Source of the DNA: DATAOG01 sp963840925
GTDB taxonomy: Bacteria; Pseudomonadota; Alphaproteobacteria; Geminicoccales; Geminicoccaceae
DNA length: 64,000 nt
Reading direction: 5' to 3'
Assembly: GCA_963840925.1 (NCBI GenBank)
Contig: CAWJAY010000028.1
Span: forward strand, 1-64,000
Part shown: positions 35,797 through 44,669 of the stretch, one piece after another
How the letters are laid out: every line of letters starts with the position of its first letter
How positions within the stretch are numbered: position 1 is the first letter of the stretch
Notes under the pieces: model-generated
Seen by the model: the letters and a program-made list of their open reading frames with translations, nothing else
Told to the model about the DNA's origin: nothing
The model's database searches: none
Translations under genes and position numbers: made by a program

Positions 35797-37101
35797 ATGC
35801 CGCCGGACGTCGGTGACCTCGTCGAGCTGACGATCGAGCAGGTCGGAGCGCAGGGCGACGGGATCGGACGCAGCGGCGACGCCCGGGTCTTCCTGCCGCT
35901 GGCGCTGCCGGGCGAGCGCTGGCGGGCGCGACTGGTTGCCAGACGCGGCGACGGTTTCCTCGCGGCCCCGCTCGAGGGGCCCGATCCGGCCGCGCGCGCG
36001 CCGGCGCCCTGCCGCCATTTCGGCACCTGCGGCGGCTGCCAGCTGCAGCACCTGGCGGCCGCCGATTACGCGGCCTGGCAGCGCCAGACCGTGGTCCAGG
36101 CGCTCGCCAGGCGCGGGCTCGGCGCGATCGAGGTGGCGCCGGCCAGCATCACGCCGCCCGCGAGCCGGCGCCGGGTGCGCCTCGGGTTCAGGGTCGGCCG
36201 CGGCGGCGCCCGGCTCGGCTTTCGGGTGCGCGCCGGTCACGACCTGATCGACGTTGCCGAATGCCCGGTCGCGCGCCCCGAGATCGTGGCGCTGCTGCCC
36301 GCGCTCCGAAGCCTGCTCGCGGGCCTGGCGATCGCGCGCCGTGGCGGCGAGCTGCAGATGCTCGCGAGCGACAGCGGTCTCGATCTGCTGCTGACAACTG
36401 CGCCACCGCCAGGGCTCGCCGAGCGCGAGGCGCTGGCGGAGTTCGCCGCCCGCCAGGACCTCGCGCGGCTCGCCTGGCGCCCGGCTGCGGGCGGCCCGGC
36501 CGAGCCGGTCGCGGCCCGCCGCCCGGTCCGCGTGACCTTCGCCGGGGTCGCGGTCGACCTGCCGCCGGGCGCATTCCTGCAAGCGACCGGCTTTGCCGAG
36601 ACCGCGATCCGGGCCGCGGTCGCCCAGGCGATCGGCGAGGCGGGGCGAATCGCCGATCTGTTCGCGGGCTGCGGGACCCTCGGCCTGCCGCTCGCGGCCA
36701 CGGGGCGCCGGGTCCTGGCGCTCGATGCCGATGCCTCGATGCTGAGCGCGGCCGAGCACGCGGCGCGCTCCGCGGGCTTCGGCGATCGCTGGACCGCCGA
36801 ATGCCGCGATCTCGAGCGGGCCCCGCTCAGCGGCCCGGCGCTCGAGCGCCTGGATGCCGCGATCCTGGACCCGCCGCGCGCCGGCGCCCGCGCGCAGGCG
36901 GCAGCGCTCGCCAGCTCGCGCGTGCCGCGGATCGCGATGGTCTCCTGCAACCCCGCGACCTTCGCCCGCGATGCCCGCACCCTGGTCGATGGCGGCCATC
37001 GCCTGGTTTCGGTGCAACCGATCGACGCCTTCCTGTGGTCGTCCCAGATCGAGCTGGTCGGCGCCTTCGCCCGCGCCGACCGGGCCGCCCTACGCGCTTG
37101 A
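35797..37101 (+). CDS. Class I SAM-dependent RNA m5U methyltransferase (TrmA/RlmD family)
   Basis: A 434-residue enzyme methylating uridine in rRNA or tRNA. An N-terminal TRAM-like domain is followed by cysteines for an iron-sulfur cluster (CRHFGTCGGCQLQH with a later Cys in AECPVA). The SAM site is in IADLFAGCGTLGLPLAA, and the catalytic cysteine is in MVSCNPATFARD. The ATG is 13 bases after the small membrane gene. Whether it modifies 23S rRNA or another substrate cannot be decided here. Confidence 0.92.
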   Translation: MPPDVGDLVELTIEQVGAQGDGIGRSGDARVFLPLALPGERWRARLVARRGDGFLAAPLEGPDPAARAPAPCRHFGTCGGCQLQHLAAADYAAWQRQTVVQALARRGLGAIEVAPASITPPASRRRVRLGFRVGRGGARLGFRVRAGHDLIDVAECPVARPEIVALLPALRSLLAGLAIARRGGELQMLASDSGLDLLLTTAPPPGLAEREALAEFAARQDLARLAWRPAAGGPAEPVAARRPVRVTFAGVAVDLPPGAFLQATGFAETAIRAAVAQAIGEAGRIADLFAGCGTLGLPLAATGRRVLALDADASMLSAAEHAARSAGFGDRWTAECRDLERAPLSGPALERLDAAILDPPRAGARAQAAALASSRVPRIAMVSCNPATFARDARTLVDGGHRLVSVQPIDAFLWSSQIELVGAFARADRAALRA

Positions 37102-37147
37102 TTTGTCGCCGGCCGCCCTCTACATAGAGGCGGTTCCAACCGCCCGC

Positions 37148-37223
37148 GTCCCCTTCGTCTAGCGGTCCAGGACGTCGCCCTCTCACGGCGAAAACAGGGG
37201 TTCGAGTCCCCTAGGGGACGCCA
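37148..37223 (+). tRNA. tRNA-Glu (anticodon CTC)
   Basis: A complete 76-base cloverleaf with encoded CCA. The acceptor pairs GTCCCCT with AGGGGAC, the anticodon loop CTCTCAC gives anticodon CTC for GAG codons, and the T-arm holds GGGGTTCGAGTCCCC. It is the only tRNA gene in the window and forms the left edge of the foreign-looking island. Confidence 0.97.
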
Positions 37224-37271
37224 GAGATTACGGGTTCTAAGCAGGCTTAATCTTTCGGGAGTATTCCTTGC

Positions 37272-37604
37272 CGACGGTTCCGGGTCCTGGCGATCGTGGA
37301 CGACTTTACGCGCGAGGCGCTCGCCCTGGTCGTCGATACCTCAATCCGCGGCCGCCGGGGCGTGCGCGAGCTCGATGCTCTGATCGCCCGGGGTGACCGA
37401 CCCGGGGCCTCACTCCTCTACCTGCGGCCCTACTCGCCCGACCTGAACCGATCGAGCAGCTGTTCGCCAAGTTCAAGACGCTGTTGCGCAAGGCCGCGCG
37501 CCGGATCCAGGACGAGCTCTGGTCGACCATCGGCCGCCTCCTCGACCGTCTACCCGGCCGAATGCGCCCGCTATCTCCAACACCGGGACTACGGTTTTAC
37601 CTAG
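37272..37604 (+). pseudogene. Chimeric transposase remnant: IS3-type piece joined to an IS630-type end
   Basis: From 37272 the text reads RRFRVLAIVDDFTREALALV, the first catalytic Asp region of an IS3-family DDE transposase, and it runs about 45 codons. Around 37410 it changes to LLYLRPYSPDLN, then with a one-base shift PIEQLFAKFKTLLRKAARRI, which is the C-terminal end of an IS630-family transposase, finishing as CARYLQHRDYGFT. Neither part is functional; at least two frameshifts are present. No terminal inverted repeats are recognised. The surrounding 37224-37655 contains nothing else I can name. Confidence 0.75.
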
Positions 37605-37655
37605 AGCGAAAATGCTCTGGGGGTCGAGACGACGGCAAGCTCGCCCGCGCCGATC

Positions 37656-39173
37656 TCAACGGTGGTGGTCGACGCGATACCCACCCTCACGCGTGCCCCC
37701 GGCTGCATACCCGCGCCCGAGGCCCAGATCGAGAGCTTGCGGCTGGATACCCGCGGCCCAAATCCCGGCGATCGGCGCTCCCGCCGTCCGCATCTCGTAC
37801 TGCTTATTTGCCAGATAGCCGAGCATCAGACCGAATCCAATCCACATGAGTATTTCGTTGAAATTCGGATTTGACAGACCGTGAGCGAATAACAGGCCGA
37901 AGATGAAAAACCGCAAGGGCCCGCTCGTCAGCAAACAATCGTTGATGATGACGGGCTCTTCGGACGGTGGCCGCAGCAAGTGGGCCACGAACACAGCAAA
38001 CACCAGCGTACCAATGATGCCCACATTGGAGACAAGCGTCAGCAACATACTGTTTGGCTTGTGACTTCCCAGGCCCAAGCCCAATCCCCTAGTCTTTACA
38101 AAAACATCAATGGCCATCCGGTCAGCCCCAACTCGCGATTGAAAGGAAGTCGTCTCGGCCTTGTCAGCGATCGCTTGCTGGAAAATCCGCCCGAGACCGG
38201 ATCTGTGTTGATAGAGAACGACAGCGATGGCGGCGACTGCCGCGACAATTAGAAATGCGATCGCGATCCTGTGATAACCCGATTTAGCCCTACGAGTTGT
38301 TCTGCGTATCAGATTGGCCAACAAATCAACCGCGGCAATAACGACGAAGGCGGTTAAGATAGCATAACCAGTTGTCGAGTAAGCTAGAAAAATTAGGGCA
38401 GAGGTGGAAATGACAAGTCCGGCTGATAGCAATGACGACTGAAGACGATAGCGCTTCCAAACATAAAACAGAAAAGCACAAAAGAAATAGGCAAGTGCCG
38501 ATGGTTCACTGAATGGACCATTAAGACGCAGATATCCGAAAAATTGTTGTCTCAACACATCACCATGTGTTTGGGCATAGCCGACGTTCGAAAGGAAGAA
38601 AGTGCTCGGAAATTGGAAGCCGAGATAATATGCCGCCAGCTGCCACACACAAACCAAAGAAGCCAGACTCAGGGCTACGATCATACTCTTGTCAACGGTC
38701 TCGAGGATTTTCTGAGATGTCATACGTGCAATCTGGTGCGCCACAGCATAGACGAGCGTCGTATTAATTATGATGTAAGCGATCTGGGTAATATTTTCGC
38801 GGCGGAACTGATAAGGCCTGGCTCTCTCCAGTTGGAGGCCATCAGTGCCGCCGATCACCAAAATCTGACCGTGGAAAAAGGTGACGGCGGCCCAAAGGGT
38901 CACGACGCTGATGACGATGAATAAGCCGAGAGGCAGCATCTGGAGCAGCACCGAACGATTCAGAGGCTGCCGCAGAAGGCCGATCTCGAGGAGAGTCCGT
39001 CCAATAATAAGAAGAGCGAAGAAGTAGCCCGGCTGCAGTCCCACTGAGCCGACGTTAACGACGGCGGCGCCTTGCAGTAGGGCGAAGCTTGGCAACGCGA
39101 TCAAGATCACGCGCCACGAGGCAAAAAGCAGCAAGACGCCCAATGGAATCAGGAGTAAGCCGGTGGCGGTCAT
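37656..39173 (-). CDS. O-antigen ligase/polymerase-like membrane protein in the island
   Basis: A 505-residue polytopic protein with about twelve hydrophobic segments (MTATGLLLIPLGVLLLFASW at the start). A long periplasmic loop contains RLNGPFSEPSALAYFFCAFL, a pattern of Wzy-like or capsule polymerases. The ATG at 39173 is chosen because the upstream codons look unlike the protein. The body is clearly AT-richer than the surroundings, while the last 45 codons are GC-rich, as if the gene end had been replaced. It likely acts on lipid-linked polysaccharide. Probably horizontally acquired. Confidence 0.75.
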   Translation of the reverse strand: MTATGLLLIPLGVLLLFASWRVILIALPSFALLQGAAVVNVGSVGLQPGYFFALLIIGRTLLEIGLLRQPLNRSVLLQMLPLGLFIVISVVTLWAAVTFFHGQILVIGGTDGLQLERARPYQFRRENITQIAYIIINTTLVYAVAHQIARMTSQKILETVDKSMIVALSLASLVCVWQLAAYYLGFQFPSTFFLSNVGYAQTHGDVLRQQFFGYLRLNGPFSEPSALAYFFCAFLFYVWKRYRLQSSLLSAGLVISTSALIFLAYSTTGYAILTAFVVIAAVDLLANLIRRTTRRAKSGYHRIAIAFLIVAAVAAIAVVLYQHRSGLGRIFQQAIADKAETTSFQSRVGADRMAIDVFVKTRGLGLGLGSHKPNSMLLTLVSNVGIIGTLVFAVFVAHLLRPPSEEPVIINDCLLTSGPLRFFIFGLLFAHGLSNPNFNEILMWIGFGLMLGYLANKQYEMRTAGAPIAGIWAAGIQPQALDLGLGRGYAAGGTREGGYRVDHHR

Positions 39174-39395
39174 GCGGGTGACGCAAGAGCATCCATGATC
39201 AGGGGCGGTGGCGGCGACCAAGCTTTGCAAGGGCGGCTTGTCAACGGGAGCGAATATGCCGGACGGAGAGCAAAGCCGTCAACCTGCATCCGATCGCATG
39301 GAGCAGGCCGCGCAGACGGGTTGGAGCGCGGGCGGCGCGGTGCCGTTGCCGCGACGGGCTCGCGGTGCCATGACCGCCCCCTACCGATCGGCACG

Positions 39396-40422
39396 ATGAG
39401 CCTGAGAGTCGGGTTCTGCAGCCTGTGGGACCCGCTCGATCCCAACCAGTGGTCGGGCTATGCCTTCTCGATGCGCCAGGCGCTCCTGGAGCACGGCTGC
39501 GATCTCGTCGACATCGCGCCGGTCGACCCAGGCCCCCGTTCGATCGACTGGGCGCGCAAGCTTTCGGCCCGCGCCGCCGGCCGCTTCTACCATTGGGACC
39601 GCGAGCCCGCCTATCTGGAACGGGTGGCGGCGAACATCGACCGGCGATGCCGCAACGAGCGCCTCGACGTGCTCTTTGCCCCGTCTTCGCTGCCTCTTGC
39701 CGGCGTGCGCGCAACCATCCCCAAGGCGTTCGCCACCGACCAGGTGTTCCCGGCCCTGCTCGAGGGCTACCTGCGCTCACCCGCTCGCCGATATGTCCGG
39801 TTTGGGCTGGAGCAGGAGCGGGCGGCGCTTGCTGGAGCGAGTTTCGCCTCGTTTCCCTCGGCTTGGGCAGCCGACCAGGCGGTGACGCGCTGTGGTGCGG
39901 CCCGCGAGCGGGTCCTCCCGCGACTGGCGGCGCAAAGGCGGCGACGTGGTCGCGACCGTTCGCGAGCTCGAGCGTCGCGGCACGCCGTGCCGGCTTGTCA
40001 TCGTCGGCACCCAACCTCCGGAGGAGGTGCCAGCATCGAGCATCGTAGTGCCCTTCTTCGACAAGCGGCGCCCGGACCAGGCCCGCCGGTTCTCGACTCT
40101 TCTCGCCGAGAGCCATTTTCTGTTCGTGCCGTCCCGCGCCGAGGCCTACGGCCAGGTATTCTGCGAGGCGGCGGCTTTCGGCCTGCCCGCGCTCTCGAAC
40201 TCGGTGGGTGGCATCCCGTCGATCGTCGTCGACGGAGAAACGGGATTTCTGCTGACGCCGGGCAGCCCCCCGAGGGCCTATGCGGACACCATCGAGGGCG
40301 CCCTGGCAGATCCCGAGCGCTACGCCGGCATCGGCTTGGCGGCGCGGGCGCGCTACCGTGCCGTTCTCAATTGGCGGGCCTTCGGCGAGCGCCTGATGGC
40401 CGCGTTGGCGGTGCTGGTATGA
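39396..40422 (+). pseudogene. GT4-type glycosyltransferase, broken by internal deletion and frame change
   Basis: From ATG 39396, about 170 residues read as the N-terminal half of a GT1/GT4-family glycosyltransferase (MSLRVGFCSLWDPLDPNQW and onward to SAWAADQAVTRCGAARERV). The C-terminal half continues in another frame from about 39921 (RDWRRKGGDVVATVRELERR) through the donor-sugar motif AEAYGQVFCEAAAFGLPALS. The linker and first strand of the second domain, about 35-40 codons, are missing at the join. It cannot make a whole enzyme. It fits the polysaccharide theme of the island. Confidence 0.75.
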
Positions 40423-40786
40423 GACGGTGGCATGCGAAACCTTGCGTCGCGGACCGGCCGCGGGAGAGCAGATCCCGGCGCGCCGATCGCAGAGCGCAGG
40501 GCGCCCCAGATGGTTGGCTGGCGGGACATTGGTGACGGGCGGACAGCGCGAACCTGGATGTAGGATCGTCTCGGGCTCGGTGCTGATCTGGCGGTATTGC
40601 TGCTGTGCGCCGGACCGGGTGCGGAGGCGGCGGGGCTTGTCGGCCAATTCTTCATGCCAGCGCTGAAACCGCGCGTTGTGAACCGGGCAGCTCGATCGAG
40701 CCTAGGTGGGCTTGCATGTGGCGGGATACGCCGAGCGCAGATCGCGGACGCGGTCGTGCGCCGGTGCTTGCTCGGCCACCGGCCGG

Positions 40787-40832
40787 CGCCCTCTCCGGCG
40801 AAAACCGGGGTTCGAGTCACCTAGGGACGCCG
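40787..40832 (+). repeat. Degenerate copy of the 3' half of tRNA-Glu (candidate attachment site)
   Basis: It matches tRNA-Glu from the anticodon stem to the acceptor end: GCCCTCT, CGGCGAAAAC, GGGGTTCGAGTC, CCTA and GGGACGCC occur in order. Two bases are lost in the anticodon loop and one in the acceptor, and there is no 5' half. It is not a functional tRNA. Confidence 0.75.
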
Positions 40833-40983
40833 GTCTCATCGACGCGTTGGCGCTCCAGCGAGACCTTCTCACGGCCGAGCACGAAAGCGCGCTCGCCGCC
40901 TTGGCGCTCGGCGCGGTTCGGCGCGCTGAGAAGATCGGCACCGTGCCAGAATTTCCAGCCGCGAGAATGGCGATTTGCGGGTG

Positions 40984-41010
40984 TTGCCGGTCGCTCGGCT
41001 GCGATACAAT
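40984..41010 (+). promoter_or_regulatory. Candidate sigma-70 promoter for the coiled-coil operon
   Basis: TTGCCG and TACAAT are 15 bases apart, 45 bases ahead of the first start codon. The spacing is shorter than ideal, so the call is tentative. Confidence 0.3.
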
Positions 41011-41054
41011 CGGGCAACGACAGTGGAGGCGGGCAGCGACAGAGGAGACCAACA

Positions 41055-42227
41055 ATGGCCGAGGTCATCACCCAGACCCCGATGCAGTATCTCGACAAGG
41101 CGGTCGGCGCGCTCCGCGACGTCGGCCTGATGCCGGCGAAGCTGGAGCCGGCGCCGATCAATGCCCTGCTCGAGAAGATCTCCGATCTGGAACCGGACAA
41201 GATCCAGGTGATCGCCCGGACGCTCGGGCAGGCCTCCGTGTTCAACGAGGTCGTGCGCGAGCAGATCGCCGGCATGGAGATCGGCGAGCGCTACAACGAC
41301 ATCACCGCCGGCTTCAATTCGATCCGCGACGACGCCAAGCGCATGGTCGACCAGCTCGACGACAGCAAGCTCGATGTTCTCGAGCGGGCGACCAACGTCT
41401 GGATGAAGATCGCCCGCGGCGACATCGCCGACCGGTTCGACAAGGTCAAGGGCGTCTATCTCGAGGTCACCAAGGACACCAAAGTCCAGATCGATCGCGA
41501 GCTGCTGATCCTGGAGGCCTACCGGGACTACCGCGGCGCGCTGAAGCAGGCCGAGGTTCTGGCGCTCGAAGTGCTGGCGACCGCGACCGACAAGGTCGAG
41601 AAAGAGCGTCAGGCCCTGAACCAAGCCTCCGAGACGACCGCGAGCTTCGCCGGCAAGGAACCGGCCGACCGCGCTCGCCTGGAGCTCGCCCGCGACGAGC
41701 AGCTGCGGCGCGTGCAGGACGAGGAGAAGCGTTACCAGATCGCCAAGGACCTGTCGGACAACCTGACGATCTCTTACAACACCTCCGAGGTCGTGATGGC
41801 GCGACTGCTGCAGACGACCAACGCCAAGGAGCGCATCTTCGCCCAGTCGGTCTCGTTCTTCTCGACCAACGATTCGGTGCTCACTGCGCTCAAGGCTTCG
41901 TTCACCGGCATGTTCGGCCTGCACGAGTCGACCCAGACGCTGAACTCGATGAAGGAAGGCCTCTCGAAATCGCTGGAGACGCTGTCCGAGATCGGTGACC
42001 AGGTGCAGACCGAGGCGGTGAAGGCCGGATACGGCCCGACCATTCGCGCGGACGCGGTGAAGAAGCTGGTCGATTCCGTGGTCACCTACCAGGAGCACTC
42101 GCAGCAGATCATCCAGGAGATGCGCACGCTCGCGACCCAGAACTCGGCCGAGATCCGGGACGCGGTCGAAGACGGCAAGCAGCGGATGGCCAGGCTCATC
42201 GCCGACGGCAAGGCGCTGCCGCTCTGA
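41055..42227 (+). CDS. Coiled-coil protein, first gene of a three-gene operon (TelA-like in style)
   Basis: A 390-residue soluble, almost wholly helical protein without signal peptide or membrane helix. The N-terminus is PMQYLDKAVGALRDVGLMP, heptad-rich segments fill residues 100-240, and a conserved-looking block LTISYNTSEVVMARLLQTT is followed by a Ser/Thr-rich stretch and TYQEHSQQIIQEMRTLA near the end. The organisation recalls TelA-type or cell-surface-annotated coiled-coil proteins, but I cannot assign a family. GAGGAG precedes the ATG. Its stop overlaps the next start as TGATG, so translation is coupled. Confidence 0.8.
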   Translation: MAEVITQTPMQYLDKAVGALRDVGLMPAKLEPAPINALLEKISDLEPDKIQVIARTLGQASVFNEVVREQIAGMEIGERYNDITAGFNSIRDDAKRMVDQLDDSKLDVLERATNVWMKIARGDIADRFDKVKGVYLEVTKDTKVQIDRELLILEAYRDYRGALKQAEVLALEVLATATDKVEKERQALNQASETTASFAGKEPADRARLELARDEQLRRVQDEEKRYQIAKDLSDNLTISYNTSEVVMARLLQTTNAKERIFAQSVSFFSTNDSVLTALKASFTGMFGLHESTQTLNSMKEGLSKSLETLSEIGDQVQTEAVKAGYGPTIRADAVKKLVDSVVTYQEHSQQIIQEMRTLATQNSAEIRDAVEDGKQRMARLIADGKALPL

Positions 42228-43189
42228 TGGCGACCGCCGAAGCCGCAGCCGCGGCGCCAGCAACGGCGACCGCCGCGCCCGCCAAGCTCGACGACCTGAT
42301 GCTCGCGATGGACGTGGTCGACACGCTGCGCCATCGCGAGCGGCTGGTCGAGCGCGAACTGAACGAGGACGTCCGGGAGGAGCAACTGATCGAGCGCCTG
42401 CGCGAGCTCTACCAGAGCCAGGGCATCGAGGTCACCGACGACATCCTCGCGCAGGGCGTGGCGGCGCTCAAGGAGAGCCGCTTCGTCTACGCGCCGCCGC
42501 CACCGAGCTTCGGCCGCACGCTGGCGACGCTGTGGGTGAAACGGGCAACCTGGGGCAAATGGCTCGCCGGCGCGCTCGCCGCGCTGGTCCTGGCGGTCGC
42601 CGCCTATCAGTTCGGCGTGGTCGGGCCGCGCGAGCGGGCAGCCGAGGCGACGCGGGTAGAGCTGGCGGAGACCTTGCCGCGACAGCTGGCGGCAGCCCAT
42701 CAGGCCGTCACCGCCGAGGCCAAGGTCCCGGTCGCGCGCGAGCGGGCCGATGCGATCCTGGCAGAAGGCCGCGCCGCCCTCGATCGCGGCAACGCAGCGG
42801 ATGCCCGCGCGGCGCTGGCCAATCTCGACCAGCTGGCGGCCGGGCTGCGGCAGGAATACGTGCTCCGGATCGCCGGGCGGCCGGAGGACCAGACCGGCTT
42901 CTACCGCGAGCATCCGAGCTTTGACGGACGCGCCTATTTCCTGGTGGTCGATGCGATCGATCCGAGCGGCAACCCGGTCCGCTTGCCGGTCCGCAACGAC
43001 GAGACGGCCAAGAGCGAAACCGTCTCCCGGTTTGGCGTGCGGGTTCCGATCGAAACCTTCGATGCGGTCCGCAGCGACAAGGCCAGGAACGGGATCGTGC
43101 AGAACGCGCGCCTGGGCGAGAAGCGCCGCGGCTTTCTCGAGCCCGAGTTCCGGATGCCGACGCTCGAAGGCCGCGTTACTGCCTGGTAG
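42227..43189 (+). CDS. Membrane-anchored coiled-coil protein (DUF6384-like), second gene of the operon
   Basis: A 320-residue protein. Its N-terminal cytoplasmic region has the conserved-looking LDDLMLAMDVVDTLRHRERL and a helical DVREEQLIERLRELY segment. One membrane helix follows at about residues 110-130 (WLAGALAALVLAVAAYQFGV). The rest is outside, first helical, then a beta-rich end (FYREHPSFDGRAYFLVVDAI). This fits, as I remember it, DUF6384 proteins of unknown function. It begins on the last base of the upstream stop codon, and the third gene starts 12 bases after its stop. Confidence 0.75.
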   Translation: MATAEAAAAAPATATAAPAKLDDLMLAMDVVDTLRHRERLVERELNEDVREEQLIERLRELYQSQGIEVTDDILAQGVAALKESRFVYAPPPPSFGRTLATLWVKRATWGKWLAGALAALVLAVAAYQFGVVGPRERAAEATRVELAETLPRQLAAAHQAVTAEAKVPVARERADAILAEGRAALDRGNAADARAALANLDQLAAGLRQEYVLRIAGRPEDQTGFYREHPSFDGRAYFLVVDAIDPSGNPVRLPVRNDETAKSETVSRFGVRVPIETFDAVRSDKARNGIVQNARLGEKRRGFLEPEFRMPTLEGRVTAW

Positions 43190-43201
43190 GGATGGCACGC
43201 C

Positions 43202-44644
43202 ATGTTCACGGGCCGGGATGCGTTGTCCTCGGTGGAGCAAGCCATCAGCGGCGCCCGCACCGACGAGAGCCAGCTCGACGTCGCGCTGCGCTCCGCGGTC
43301 GAAGAGGCGGCGCGGCTGCGGCGCCAGGAGGCGGAGGGCTTTCGCGTGCTGGCGCGGGTCAGGCTCGACGCGATGGGGCGCGATCAGGTGATCGATGATC
43401 TCGACGCGACCGAACGGCGAGCGCTGGCCATGATCCAGCAGCACGCCCAGTCGCTCGAGAGCTTTGCCGGCCGACGCGATCAAGCCCAGGCCGCGCTCGA
43501 TCGGGCCGAGGCGACCCACCACGAGCGCGATCAGGACCTCGCCCGAGCGCTCGAGAGCCTCGACGAGTTGCGCCACCGCACGGCGGAACGGATCAAATCA
43601 GACCCGGGCTGGCAGGCGGCGCAGGCCGCGGTTGGCACGGCGGAGACGATCGCCGCGAACGCGGACGAGAAGGCAACGCTCGCAGAAGCCGACCTCGGAG
43701 CCAAGCGGCAGCCTTATGAGGACGATCCCTTGTTCATGTATCTGTGGAACCGGAAGCACGGACAAGATGAGGACACGAGCGGCAATCTGGTGCGCTTTTT
43801 CGACCGTAAGATCGCCCGGCTGATCGGCTACCAGGAGGCGCGCGCCAACTACGCCATGCTCCAGGAGATCCCGACCCGGCTGAGAGAGCACGCCAAAAGC
43901 AAGCTCGAAGATGTCGAGGCAGCCAAAAACCGGGTCAGCGAGCTCGAGCGCGGCGCGCTGGTGGCCGAAGGCTTCGAGACGCTCGAGGCGAAGGTCGAGG
44001 CTGAGCGCGCGGCGGCAATCGCCGCCCAGGCAGCCGTTGCGCAGATCACCGCCGACCTCCGGCAGATCGAGGCCGAGCGGGAGCAGGCGCTTGGCGCCGG
44101 AGAGGATGCCGCCTACGGTGGCGCCGTCGAGATCCTGGTTCAGGCCCTCGCACGGGAGGACCTGCGCGAGCTCTATCAGGAGGCGGTCCGGACCCGGACC
44201 GACGCGGACGACCAGGCGATCACGTCAATTACCGCTGCGCGGGAGGCGCTGCAGAAGGCCGACGGCGAGATCGCCCAGATCCGCGCCGAGATCCGCGAGC
44301 GGGCGCGGCGCCGGACCGAGCTCGAAGGCGCCCGGGACCGCGCCCGCAGCGTCGGCTATGACAACCCGATGGGGACCTTTGGCAGCCAGGTGGTGATCGG
44401 CGAGGTGATCGGCGGGATCCTGCGCGGCGCCATGCGCGGCGACGCTCTCGACCGCGTGCTGCGCGACAACTACCGCGGTCCCCGCCAGCGCGCCGACATC
44501 GACTTCGGCGGCTGGCCGAGGGGAGGCGGCGGGGCGAGTGCGCCCTCCTGGCCCTCGCCCGGGGGCGGCGGTTCGGGCCGGCGCGGCGGCTTCGGCAGCG
44601 CGGGCGGGGCCGGGGGCGGCTGGCGGACCGGCGGGAGCTTCTGA
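43202..44644 (+). CDS. Long coiled-coil protein with glycine-rich tail, third gene of the operon
   Basis: A 480-residue protein made of long heptad-rich helices (for example QAQAALDRAEATHHERDQDL and AQITADLRQIEAEREQALGA) interrupted by a short ordered block around DPLFMYLWNRKHGQDED. Near the end is a non-helical piece (GTFGSQVVIGEVIGGILRG) and then a Gly/Ser-rich tail ending GGWRTGGSF. Such tails are typical of TPM-type and related envelope-stress proteins. There is no signal peptide. No enzymatic motif is visible. It closes the operon; the next gene is convergent. Confidence 0.75.
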   Translation: MFTGRDALSSVEQAISGARTDESQLDVALRSAVEEAARLRRQEAEGFRVLARVRLDAMGRDQVIDDLDATERRALAMIQQHAQSLESFAGRRDQAQAALDRAEATHHERDQDLARALESLDELRHRTAERIKSDPGWQAAQAAVGTAETIAANADEKATLAEADLGAKRQPYEDDPLFMYLWNRKHGQDEDTSGNLVRFFDRKIARLIGYQEARANYAMLQEIPTRLREHAKSKLEDVEAAKNRVSELERGALVAEGFETLEAKVEAERAAAIAAQAAVAQITADLRQIEAEREQALGAGEDAAYGGAVEILVQALAREDLRELYQEAVRTRTDADDQAITSITAAREALQKADGEIAQIRAEIRERARRRTELEGARDRARSVGYDNPMGTFGSQVVIGEVIGGILRGAMRGDALDRVLRDNYRGPRQRADIDFGGWPRGGGGASAPSWPSPGGGGSGRRGGFGSAGGAGGGWRTGGSF

Positions 44645-44669
44645 GCCCCGCAGCTCCCGACCGTTGGCC

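Larger units (their letters stand above)
37148..40832. mobile_element. Decayed small island bounded by tRNA-Glu and a partial copy of its 3' half
   Basis: The intact tRNA-Glu at the left and a degenerate copy of its anticodon-arm to acceptor portion at 40787-40832, in the same orientation, frame about 3.6 kb. Inside are transposase scraps, an AT-richer polysaccharide polymerase-like gene and a broken glycosyltransferase. This is the layout left by tyrosine-recombinase integration at a tRNA 3' end. No integrase remains, so the element is dead or was always passive. The att interpretation is inference from the repeat and the composition shift. Confidence 0.5.
40423..41054. other. 632-base region without a supported gene
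   Basis: It holds the partial tRNA-Glu copy near 40787-40832 and a possible promoter at 40984-41010. Long open frames on both strands are present but show no recognisable family or coding logic. It marks the right border of the island. Confidence 0.5.

Noticed and set aside
40424..40780. Minus-strand open frames right of the glycosyltransferase remnant
   Set aside because: No recognisable protein family; composition suggests chance frames in island debris.
40605..41054. In-frame extension upstream of the first coiled-coil gene
   Set aside because: The extra sequence runs through the tRNA-Glu remnant and shows no family similarity; the ATG at 41055 with GAGGAG is better.
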